Positions 1 through 5,852 of a stretch of 6,216 nt of DNA are shown piece by piece. Source of the DNA: Acidobacteriota bacterium (GTDB taxonomy: Bacteria > Acidobacteriota > Terriglobia > UBA7540); assembly GCA_021780055.1 (NCBI GenBank), contig JAJXZM010000378.1:1-6216 (forward strand), read 5' to 3'. Position 1 is the first letter of the stretch; the number at the start of each line of letters is the position of its first letter. The position numbers were made by a program, and so were the translations under genes. Below the pieces are notes generated by a model. It had not been told where the DNA came from. It did no database searches and worked only from the letters and a program-made list of their open reading frames with translations.

Positions 1-66
1 ATAATTGAAAAAGGAGATGCACCAGAGCATCCCAACCACGTACCACTTGTATCTGTCTTTAATCAT
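1..66 (-). CDS. MFS transporter, N-terminal 22 residues (partial, runs off window)
   Basis: The minus strand reads from an ATG at 66-64 to the window edge without a stop. The peptide contains RYKWYVVGMLW followed by a short hydrophobic stretch ending FFNY. This is the typical beginning of the first membrane segment in major facilitator transporters of the sugar-acid/anion type (GudP/ExuT-like), where the next residues are usually ADRQ. The role expected from the family is proton-coupled import of a sugar acid or similar anion across the inner membrane. Only the start is present, so the substrate is unknown. There is no clear Shine-Dalgarno in front of the ATG; the start is chosen because relatives begin just before this motif. 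It lies 252 bases downstream of the glycoside hydrolase gene on the same strand, so it may import that enzyme's product. Confidence 0.72.
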   Translation of the reverse strand, partial: MIKDRYKWYVVGMLWCISFFNY

Positions 67-318
67 TGAGGGAGGCGCCCTGAATGTCTTTGGAATGAAG
101 TAGTAGCCAGCACAACGCCTCTGAAAGTCTCAATTTCGCCAAAAAATGTGTTTCATTTTGACACACTAAGAGTGGAAGTCCTTCGAGCTTATGATCGTAA
201 CTGTTTGATTAACAGCAATTTGTTCGATTTTAACGACCGACCTCCCATTCCTGAAAAGTTTCCCGCTGAGACTGTTCCCAAAGGTTGCTGAAAAATATGG
301 TTAAACACCGGATCATGA
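67..318. other. Intergenic spacer between glycosidase and MFS genes
   Basis: This 252-base stretch is more AT-rich than the neighbouring genes and has no convincing coding frame. It contains two short dyads, TGTGT-N9-ACACA at 147-165 and CTGTT-N5-AACAG at 201-215. They could be regulator-binding sites in front of the minus-strand MFS gene. I see no strong sigma-70 promoter and no clear terminator with a T-tract after the glycosidase stop. Confidence 0.4.
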
Positions 319-1842
319 TTAGGTGCTGGTAGAGGGCGCCGGATTCGGCAAGTGATCGCCTGCCGCAACATCTTCGAGCAACAGGACCCAATCGTTCCCG
401 CGTCCGCTGGTGACCGGCGTGTATCTTTGGAATCCCCACACGTCAGCTTCGTGAATCAGATAGGAAACTCCGTAACGAGGGTCGTACCAGATTTCCTTGA
501 GACGGCGGCCTTTAATCACGTGCTTATTCAGCGTGAAACTCTCCCCGTGCGGCGAGTAGACAATAGCAAATGAACCGTCCGATGACCTTGCGGCCCGAAC
601 CTTCGCACCGCCGATCATGGGCCCATCCATGATTATGCTCTGATCAGGGACAAGCCTGGTGAACGGAAGGGACTCAAACAACCGCCGGACGTAAGTCATG
701 TCAAAAGCGCCGGGGCTATCCAAGGCGTCATACCATGGAATGTTGGCTCCCAAAATGCCACCTGGGGCACCTAGCCATGGATCCTCCATCGGGCGCTGGC
801 CGCCGTCTGGTTCTTCTTTTCGCTCAGTCAATGCGACGCTTTTCCGGGCAGGATCGAACATTTGCCAGATGTTGTTGTTCCCGTAGGTATAGCCACACGC
901 ACCCGCCAGCAACGACCAGTACGCCGCCTGGCGCACGTCGGCATCATCAAAGCGGTCAATCCCTGTCATGCCCCGAAAGTAAAAACCGACGGGAATGCAC
1001 TCGTAGCGGTTCTCGCCGTCGAGCGTTGGTTTCTGCGGAGTCAGCGAGTAATCGTGTTCCACGTACAGTCCATTGTCGAGATCGCGAGCGCCGTGCGAAG
1101 ACTGAAACATATTGAAGTCAAGCCAGGGCGCGTCGTTGAGTTTGAAAGAAGAATCACCCGGACCCACGGGATGAAAGGTTGTCAGGTGTGTGCCGCCATC
1201 GCCCTCCTTCAACCCCGCAGCAAGCGAATCCATGATTGTCCGCTCCTCGTTGTCCGTTACCGAATGATCGCCACCCAGAATCCATATCAGAGATTTGTCT
1301 TTGTATCTTTTCCCGAGAAAATTGCCGTATTGGCGCGCCGTCGTGGGAGTGAAAATCGACTTGCCGGAAGTCCAATAACTGCCCCACGTCGGCAACATGC
1401 CGATGAACAAGCCAAGTTCTTCACCCTTGTTCACGACAAAATCAACCTGTCGGAAGTACGCTTCCACGGGCCGGGTTGGGTCGCGACCAGTGAGAGGCAA
1501 ATCGCCATAAGCGTTTGGAGATTTCAAATCGCCGACCTGAGGCAGGACGACGGCCTGGATCACCGTGAAACCCTTTTGCGCGCGATTAGAAAGGTAGTGC
1601 GTTGCTTCTTCGCGATTCAGCCGATGAAACAACTCCCATGCGGTGTCACCAAGATAGAAGAAAGGCTTGCCATTCTCAAATTCTAGATAGCGATGGTTCG
1701 AACATACGCGCAATCGTCCGACATCGGCGCCGTGCCCCTTCGGAATCGGGCCCTGGGAGGCGTGCGATCTCGCAATGGTTCCCGCAGCGATCATCCCGGA
1801 AAGAACAGATTTGCCAAATTTGCGCCTGGAGATTTGCCGCAT
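319..1842 (-). CDS. Tat-exported DUF4038 / GH140-type (apiosidase-like) glycoside hydrolase
   Basis: This is an intact 507-residue protein. The N-terminus has a twin-arginine signal (SRRKFGK, residues 5-11), then a hydrophobic stretch and a likely cleavage site near residue 28, so it should be exported folded. Residues about 45-390 match the DUF4038 TIM-barrel family: FFYLGDTAWELFHRL at 61-75, GFTVIQ at 91-96, WILGGD at 187-192 and LDGENRYE at 274-281. By analogy with the characterised GH140 apiosidase BT1012, D192 would be the acid/base and E277 the nucleophile. Residues about 400-495 form a small beta-rich C-terminal domain like the 'collagen-binding' domain that usually follows DUF4038. 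Length and domain order are normal. The predicted role is removal of a sugar from plant cell-wall glycans, but many DUF4038 proteins have no proven substrate and apiose is only the nearest precedent. The ATG has a GAGG five bases upstream. An MFS gene follows on the same strand. Confidence 0.88.
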   Translation of the reverse strand: MRQISRRKFGKSVLSGMIAAGTIARSHASQGPIPKGHGADVGRLRVCSNHRYLEFENGKPFFYLGDTAWELFHRLNREEATHYLSNRAQKGFTVIQAVVLPQVGDLKSPNAYGDLPLTGRDPTRPVEAYFRQVDFVVNKGEELGLFIGMLPTWGSYWTSGKSIFTPTTARQYGNFLGKRYKDKSLIWILGGDHSVTDNEERTIMDSLAAGLKEGDGGTHLTTFHPVGPGDSSFKLNDAPWLDFNMFQSSHGARDLDNGLYVEHDYSLTPQKPTLDGENRYECIPVGFYFRGMTGIDRFDDADVRQAAYWSLLAGACGYTYGNNNIWQMFDPARKSVALTERKEEPDGGQRPMEDPWLGAPGGILGANIPWYDALDSPGAFDMTYVRRLFESLPFTRLVPDQSIIMDGPMIGGAKVRAARSSDGSFAIVYSPHGESFTLNKHVIKGRRLKEIWYDPRYGVSYLIHEADVWGFQRYTPVTSGRGNDWVLLLEDVAAGDHLPNPAPSTST

Positions 1843-1847
1843 AAGAA

Positions 1848-1851
1848 CCTC
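1848..1851 (-). promoter_or_regulatory. Shine-Dalgarno of the glycoside hydrolase gene
   Basis: The minus strand reads GAGG, then five bases, then ATG at 1842-1840. This supports the start that places the twin-arginine motif at residues 6-7. Confidence 0.6.
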
Positions 1852-2088
1852 GATGATGTTCTCGCCTTATGACCGTCCTGCGCCCCAAGAGGGGTCGAGC
1901 GGAACCATACTATCCCTTTTGAAGCCCCTAAAGGCATACCAGAGTGGCGCCGGATATTGCAAGCGAAAGTCCCATGACTCTCGTGCATGATACTACCCAC
2001 CTTCGCCAACGGTATCGGAGGTCTTACTGGCATCAGCGAAAAAGGCCCTTGTAGGGCATTACAATGGATGAATCTCCCTTTTTACTGA
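1852..2088. other. Intergenic region between divergent transcription units
   Basis: This stretch lies between the minus-strand glycosidase and the plus-strand aminotransferase remnant and carries no recognisable gene on either strand. It should hold the promoter of the glycosidase gene, but the best candidate on the minus strand (TTGCAA, 18 bases, TATGCC) is weak and is not called. A small GC hairpin (CCCC-AAGA-GGGG, 1883-1894) lies in the presumed leader of the glycosidase mRNA. A larger inverted repeat at 2031-2090 is listed separately. Confidence 0.4.
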
Positions 2089-2090
2089 TG
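2031..2090. repeat. Imperfect inverted repeat with an internal hairpin
   Basis: The left arm CATCAGCGAAAAAGG (2031-2045) is complementary to CCTTTTTACTGATG (2077-2090) except for a one-to-two-base difference in the middle. Inside it, GCCCT-TGT-AGGGC (2045-2057) forms a perfect five-base-pair stem. On the minus strand the inner stem is followed by CTTTTT, resembling a short intrinsic terminator, but no gene upstream of it on that strand would need one. Other possibilities are an attenuator or the scar of a lost element. Confidence 0.4.
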
Positions 2091-2424
2091 CCGTCGCCTT
2101 GGGCAGATGCAGGACACCTGCGCAGGACCACATTCCCTGGATCTTCCCGAAAGTGAGCGCTTATGCCGCCACGGCATCTGGGTTGGCCAAATTTTTTTTC
2201 TTGATACTAAGCGGGACCTCGAACATATTGTTGAGGCGTTCCACAAGGTCCGGAAGTTGGTCGACAAGCTTATGGTGGATCATCGGCAGGCAGCATATCA
2301 CCCCAACGAGGTGTGGGGAGTTGCGAAAAGATACGACATGCCGGACTTGACGTCGGGAGGACACTGTGCCCAACTCGATTACCGATCCTCTACTGGAAAG
2401 CATTTCACACTGGAATCTCCTTGA
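2089..2424 (+). pseudogene. DegT/DnrJ/EryC1/StrS aminotransferase, C-terminal remnant
   Basis: About 46 residues encoded at 2137-2274 look like the very end of a DegT-family PLP-dependent sugar aminotransferase: LPESERLC, then a hydrophobic segment and RDLEHIVEAFHKVRK. This matches the usual C-terminal pattern 'LP.aERlC...(W)lp...l.g...Dm..IveA..KV'. The rest of the enzyme, including the PLP lysine region (normally about 330 residues), is absent, and an in-frame TGA lies at 2086-2088. Past residue DKLM the frame continues for 49 unrelated residues and overlaps the next gene by 59 bases, suggesting the original stop was lost. In intact relatives these enzymes aminate keto-sugars and often sit beside Gfo/Idh/MocA dehydrogenases, as would be the case here. 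I treat it as a non-functional fragment; the assignment rests on pattern recognition only. Confidence 0.6.
2355..2360 (+). promoter_or_regulatory. Shine-Dalgarno GGGAGG fixing a GTG start
   Basis: GGGAGG lies five bases before GTG at 2366. This decides the start of the first amidohydrolase gene although it sits inside the tail of the aminotransferase remnant. Confidence 0.65.
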
Positions 2425-3148
2425 CGTTAATGCCCGCATCGGTCCTTCGGGTATCCATGGGGAGCTGGCGTTAGAGTCGGACGACTTACTTGAGGAAATG
2501 AATCGCTTCTCGATACGAGAAGCGATCGTATCGCATTGGACGGCGGAAGAATACGATGCCAGAAACGGGAATCAAGCCCTGCAGCGTGATCTCAGGCCAC
2601 GCCTGATACCGGCTTGGGCGGCACTGCCGGACCCACGGTCGGTTGAAGAACTGGCCGCGCGCCGGCCACGCGCCGTGCGCCTGACCCCCGGTATTAACCA
2701 GCACAATTATTCAATGGAGCTGTGGTGTGTGGGTCCGCTCTGCGAATATCTGGAAGAGCATTCCGTAATAACGCTCATGGCGCGGGCGGATATCGACTGG
2801 GAGCAGTTGGTCTCGCTGATGGAAGCTTTCCCTCGGTTGGTTTTGGTGCTGCTCGACGTGGGCTATCGAGCGGACCGCTATTTGTTCCCTCTTATGAAGC
2901 GCTTTCCACATTTGTATTTTGACAGCGCAACATATCTTGCCCACCGGCAGCTCGAAGCTTTTGTCGAGCAACACGGGCCGGAACGGATCCTGTTTGGCAC
3001 ACGTCTGCCGCTCTACACGCCGGCAGCGGCCCTTGGAGTGCTGGCCAGCGCTCGCATCCCCGAGGAGTCGCGGAAGGCCATTGCAGGGGGCAACCTTCAG
3101 CGGCTGCTCGCGAATTGTCGCAATCAGCCAGGAGAAGCGCAAGAATGA
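2366..3148 (+). CDS. Amidohydrolase_2 family homologue lacking all metal ligands (predicted pseudoenzyme)
   Basis: This is an intact 260-residue protein starting at GTG with a good ribosome site. The fold is recognisable from the neighbouring paralogue: the C-terminal 46 residues (204-249) share about 18 identities with the next protein by hand count, including PERILFG, LP, RI and GN..RL. The catalytic positions are changed. The first-strand HxH is N22-A23-R24 (LLDVNARIGP), the histidine after strand 5 is about M138, the GHSG histidine is about D164, and the terminal FGSD aspartate is R213 (FGTRLP). A hydrolase of this family normally needs these residues to bind zinc or another divalent ion, so hydrolysis is unlikely. 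The reading frame is otherwise clean with no internal damage, arguing for a retained function such as subunit, scaffold or regulator of the downstream enzyme. It overlaps that gene by four bases (ATGA), implying coupled and roughly equal synthesis. No signal peptide is seen, so it is probably cytoplasmic. Confidence 0.8.
   Translation: MPNSITDPLLESISHWNLLDVNARIGPSGIHGELALESDDLLEEMNRFSIREAIVSHWTAEEYDARNGNQALQRDLRPRLIPAWAALPDPRSVEELAARRPRAVRLTPGINQHNYSMELWCVGPLCEYLEEHSVITLMARADIDWEQLVSLMEAFPRLVLVLLDVGYRADRYLFPLMKRFPHLYFDSATYLAHRQLEAFVEQHGPERILFGTRLPLYTPAAALGVLASARIPEESRKAIAGGNLQRLLANCRNQPGEAQE
3130..3134 (+). promoter_or_regulatory. Shine-Dalgarno AGGAG inside the upstream gene
   Basis: AGGAG lies ten bases before the ATG at 3145 and within the last codons of the preceding gene. 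It favours ATG 3145 over the in-frame TTG at 3115, which would add ten residues unlike the family N-terminus. Confidence 0.6.
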
Positions 3149-3909
3149 AATCGATTGCCGTATGGGACTGCCACGGACATCTCGGAACGCACGTCGATTT
3201 CCCCGCTTATAAGTGCGACCCGGAATCGATGTTGGCGGTCATGGATCACCTCAATATCGAGCGGCTGGCGGTGACCTCGACGCTCGCCTGCTACAACGAC
3301 TGCCCCCGCGGGAATGCGGAAGTCGATAAAGTGCTGAAGCGCCATCCGGATCGCTTCTTGGGTTACATCACTGTAAACCCCAACCCTCCGGGACAGGCGA
3401 TTGAGGAACTCAAGCGTTGGGCCTATTTCCATCGGCCGCCGCTCATCAAGCTGCATCCTGCGTTACATCACTATCCGGTCATCGGGGCAAACTATCGGCC
3501 CATCTGGGAATACGCAAACGCTACCCATGCCGTTGTCCTGGTGCATACGTGGGATTCGGACCCTTTGTGTGGGCCGCTGCTTTTCCCCGGCCTGGCCAGG
3601 GAATATCCCCAGGCACGAATTCTTTTGGGACATTCGGGAGTTTCTCGGAACGGGTACAATCAGGCTATTGAAGCCGCCTTGGAGGCTCCAAACCTTTACT
3701 TGGATCTTTCAGGCTCTCAGCGTCATCGGCTCATTTTGGAACGTTGCGTGGAGAGAGTGGCGCCGGAGCGGATTTTGTTCGGTTCAGACTTGCCGTACCT
3801 TGAGGCGTCCATGACCTTGGCGCACGTCTTAACGTCTCGAATCGCTGACTCGGCAAAAGAGCTTATTCTCCGTGGGAACTTTTCGCGGCTCATTGCCGAG
3901 GGCAAATGA
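3145..3909 (+). CDS. Amidohydrolase_2 family metal-dependent hydrolase
   Basis: This is an intact 254-residue TIM-barrel hydrolase with the full set of ligands. They are DCHGHLG at 8-14 (H10, H12), IKLHP at 101-105, VLVHTWD at 131-137 (H134), LLGHSG at 160-165 (H163) and LFGSDLP at 211-217 (D215). This pattern defines the amidohydrolase_2 branch, which includes lactonases such as 2-pyrone-4,6-dicarboxylate and fucono-lactone hydrolases, as well as decarboxylases. The predicted reaction is metal-assisted hydrolysis of a lactone or similar small molecule in the cytoplasm. The substrate is not evident. The start is set by AGGAG and by the overlap of its ATG with the TGA of its ligand-less paralogue. 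The pair probably arose by tandem duplication. A Gfo/Idh/MocA dehydrogenase follows and could supply the lactone or keto-sugar. Confidence 0.85.
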   Translation: MKSIAVWDCHGHLGTHVDFPAYKCDPESMLAVMDHLNIERLAVTSTLACYNDCPRGNAEVDKVLKRHPDRFLGYITVNPNPPGQAIEELKRWAYFHRPPLIKLHPALHHYPVIGANYRPIWEYANATHAVVLVHTWDSDPLCGPLLFPGLAREYPQARILLGHSGVSRNGYNQAIEAALEAPNLYLDLSGSQRHRLILERCVERVAPERILFGSDLPYLEASMTLAHVLTSRIADSAKELILRGNFSRLIAEGK

Positions 3910-4050
3910 GGCTCCTAAAGGTCGCTGTATTCGGCAGGGACCGGAGCGAACCAGATTTCCCAAGCACTTTCTGAACGAAAGGGGCAACCTTCAGATTCAT
4001 GACTTCAGCCTTGGGTGTCGCAGGTTCGCGTTGGGGAGACAGGAGATAAG
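3910..4050 (+). other. Operon spacer between hydrolase and dehydrogenase genes
   Basis: This 141-base gap has no terminator-like hairpin, so the dehydrogenase is probably on the same transcript. It contains GGGGCAACCTTCAG (3981-3994), identical to 3087-3100 near the 3' end of the ligand-less amidohydrolase gene. This may be a trace of duplicated coding sequence or chance. Confidence 0.35.
4041..4045 (+). promoter_or_regulatory. Shine-Dalgarno AGGAG of the dehydrogenase gene
   Basis: AGGAG lies five bases before ATG 4051. It supports this start over the in-frame GTG at 4015, which would put 12 extra residues in front of the Rossmann strand. Confidence 0.65.
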
Positions 4051-5106
4051 ATGGAACGAGTGCGCATTGGCGTTATTGGTCTGGGTACGATGGGCCGACA
4101 CTACGTGAAGATTTATTCAGATCACCCGCTTGCTGAGGTTACCGCCGTGAGTGCGCTGCAGGAAACCCAAGTCGGGGAAATCCGCGCGCTCTACAACGTG
4201 GATGGTTACACGGATTACCGGCGGATGCTTGACCGGAACGATCTGGATGCCGTGGTAGTTGCAACCCCGGATGATTGCCACTTTGCACCGGCCCGTGACT
4301 CCCTAGAGTCCGGGCGTCACGTACTGGTCGAGAAGCCTTTCACCACGCGCACAAGCGAGGCGGACACCCTGATCCGGATTTCCCGGCGAGTGGGGAAGAA
4401 AATCCAGGTGGCCTTCAACCATCGTTGGCTTCCCTCATACCATCAGGCCAAGGTCTCGATTGCAGGGGGCGAGATCGGGACACCTCTCATGGGATATGCG
4501 CGGAAGAACGATACGATCTTCGTTTCAACCGAGCACCTGAAATGGGCGGGCAAGACCACCTCCGCCTGGTTTCTTTCTTCGCACGATATCGACCTGATCC
4601 ATTGGTGGTTCGCAAGCGAGCCGGTAGAGGCCCGCGCCTGGGGGCGCAAAGAGGTCCTGGTTGCGCGCGGAATTCCCACTTACGATGTTATTCAAGGCCA
4701 AGTGAAATTTGCTTCCGGAGCGTTCGCCACTTTCGAGTCAGGGTGGATTTATCCCAACACCTTTCCTTCGATCGTTGACTCGTTCATGGAAGTCATAGGC
4801 ACAGCAGGCCATATTCACCTTGACAGGAAGTGTGAGTCAATCGAGATCAGCACACTAGAGAAATACTCATATCCCAAGGTTTTTCTGAACAACGAGACTT
4901 TCGGTCGCATGAGAGGCGCCTTCCCTTCTTGCCTCGAAGACTTCCTGTATGCAATTCTGAATGACAGCATCCCTCACGTCACTGGCATCGATGGCCGGCA
5001 GGTAACTGCTGTCCTGGAGGCCATCCACCGGTCGCTCGAAACCGGGAAAACGGAACTCGTTGCGCCACTGCCGGACGACCTGCAAACGAATCCTCCGCAA
5101 GGCTGA
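4051..5106 (+). CDS. Gfo/Idh/MocA family NAD(P)-dependent oxidoreductase
   Basis: This is an intact 351-residue protein of usual family length. Residues 1-120 form the Rossmann domain: GVIGLGTMG (7-15) binds the dinucleotide, ATPDDCH (71-77) ends the fourth strand, and VEKPFTT (93-99) carries the family lysine K95. Residues about 125-335 form the C-terminal alpha/beta substrate domain, with SSHDIDLIHWW (176-186) supplying the expected active-site histidine (H178) and aspartate (D181). The protein should oxidise or reduce a sugar or cyclitol hydroxyl in the cytoplasm. Two details are unusual. The end of the second strand reads TAVSALQE without the common acidic residue that selects NAD. The residue four before H178, often Asp in inositol dehydrogenase, is F174. 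Both suggest a subgroup with its own cofactor or substrate preference. It is the last gene of the plus-strand operon and follows the amidohydrolase pair. Confidence 0.9.
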   Translation: MERVRIGVIGLGTMGRHYVKIYSDHPLAEVTAVSALQETQVGEIRALYNVDGYTDYRRMLDRNDLDAVVVATPDDCHFAPARDSLESGRHVLVEKPFTTRTSEADTLIRISRRVGKKIQVAFNHRWLPSYHQAKVSIAGGEIGTPLMGYARKNDTIFVSTEHLKWAGKTTSAWFLSSHDIDLIHWWFASEPVEARAWGRKEVLVARGIPTYDVIQGQVKFASGAFATFESGWIYPNTFPSIVDSFMEVIGTAGHIHLDRKCESIEISTLEKYSYPKVFLNNETFGRMRGAFPSCLEDFLYAILNDSIPHVTGIDGRQVTAVLEAIHRSLETGKTELVAPLPDDLQTNPPQG

Positions 5107-5226
5107 TTCTGCCTTGGCTTTTGGCAAATCGCTAATGCCGGTGCTCCACACTCTTCTGTCTTTTCGTCCGCTCTCACTCTGCGAAGTGTCTCGGCGGGCT
5201 AAGCGGATACGTTGCATACATCCGCC
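5107..5226. other. Spacer downstream of the operon
   Basis: No coding frame is recognisable. The region leads into the hairpin at 5198-5231 and separates the dehydrogenase from the convergent symporter remnant. I see no T-tract terminator. Confidence 0.35.
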
Positions 5227-5231
5227 TTAGC
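5198..5231. repeat. Inverted repeat / hairpin downstream of the operon
   Basis: GCTAAGCGGAT (5198-5208) pairs with ATCCGCCTTAGC (5220-5231) with a single bulged C and an 11-base loop. It lies about 90 bases after the dehydrogenase stop. There is no T-run after it on either strand, so a standard intrinsic terminator is not supported. It may stabilise an mRNA 3' end or be a small intergenic repeat. Confidence 0.5.
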
Positions 5232-5697
5232 GGGACTTTCCAGCCGTCGAACGACGCCTCATTGTTTTCCAACCCCGAACAAAAACCCAACACGCAGGGA
5301 TACCCTCACCAATCCAGATTCCCGAGACCAGGTAATGCCAGCCGAAGAGCACGGCCATGGAAACGACGCGAACGCGCATACCGTCACCCCCGGCTCGCAG
5401 TCATAAATATCCGCCCAGATCTCAGCCGTCAGTTGAACAGGATCTTTCAACGGCACTGAGGATGTGATTCTGCGCCAAAATCCCCTCGGTTTGCGTCCTT
5501 GATGGAAGTTGGTCAGCACCTCCTCGTTCTCGGGCGGCGCCGGGAGAGTAGCCACTAGGAGTGCCGCCTCAAGCATGGTGACCGTTGCTATGCGACTTAC
5601 CCAGACAATGTGCCGGTCCCTGGTGCAGCTTATAGAGAGCATTGATCAGATAAGATTCCCCCCAATTCAGCAACGTACTCACCGAGACAGCGCGTCT
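5227..5697 (-). pseudogene. Sodium:solute symporter (SSS family), degenerate C-terminal remnant
   Basis: Pieces of an SSS-family transporter appear in the right order on the minus strand but not in one frame. LNWGESYLIN (5670-5641) matches the conserved 'LNWGaSYlvND.YrRF' motif. After a frame change, RDRHIVWVSRIATV (5621-5582) matches the following 'RHyv.vSRiatv' segment. PPENEEVLTNF and PRGFW (about 5540-5480) match the hydrophilic tail 'tpPe..evL..FYrrvRP.GfW'. In intact symporters over a hundred residues, several membrane helices, separate the second and third blocks; here they are almost adjacent, so an internal deletion is likely. A further out-of-frame hydrophobic piece (MAVLFGWHYLVSGIW, within 5379-5227) could be the last membrane segment. 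The N-terminal two-thirds are missing, and an in-frame TGA precedes the first block. It cannot be functional as it stands. SSS proteins import sugars, acids or amino acids with sodium. Confidence 0.6.
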
Positions 5698-5849
5698 TCA
5701 CCACCCCGCCGAATCGGCACGCTTTCAGCACCCGCAAGAAATGCGACATTCACCTGTCGTCAGATATTTTCCGGGCCCGGCACTGCTCAATTTCGTGGCT
5801 GATAACAGAGTCTTCTGCCCAAGGGAGACAGTTTCAATTAAGATGGGAT
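5698..5849. other. Spacer between symporter remnant and DUF72 gene
   Basis: Neither strand shows a recognisable protein here. The expected upstream part of the symporter is not found in any of the three minus-strand frames. AGGGAG at 5822-5827 is too far from the DUF72 start to be a normal ribosome site. Confidence 0.35.
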
Positions 5850-5852
5850 GTG

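Noticed and set aside
862..1686. Long plus-strand open frame (274 codons) opposite the glycoside hydrolase gene
   Set aside because: It is antisense to a clearly conserved DUF4038 protein, has no ribosome site and no recognisable domain, and is rich in Arg/Val as expected from the reverse of a coding frame.
1900..1960. Weak promoter-like boxes for the glycosidase gene on the minus strand (TTGCAA, 18 bases, TATGCC)
   Set aside because: Only about 4/6 and 3/6 matches to sigma-70 consensus, which is not distinguishable from chance.
2711..3142. Minus-strand open frame of 143 codons
   Set aside because: It lies wholly opposite the first amidohydrolase gene and shows no domain features; it is a shadow.
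3115..3144. TTG start giving a ten-residue longer active amidohydrolase
   Set aside because: The ATG at 3145 has AGGAG ten bases upstream and overlaps the upstream stop, and the family N-terminus begins right before the HxH strand.
3401..3814. Plus-strand open frame of 137 codons in another frame of the active amidohydrolase
   Set aside because: It overlaps a gene with all family motifs and has composition typical of an out-of-frame reading.
4015..4050. GTG start giving a twelve-residue longer dehydrogenase
   Set aside because: ATG 4051 has AGGAG at ideal spacing and the Rossmann strand starts immediately after it.
5600..5760. Alternative minus-strand frame reading CLGEYVAELGGILSDQ over the symporter motif
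   Set aside because: It looks protein-like but matches no family I know. The overlapping frame with LNWGESYLIN fits the SSS order with the downstream blocks.
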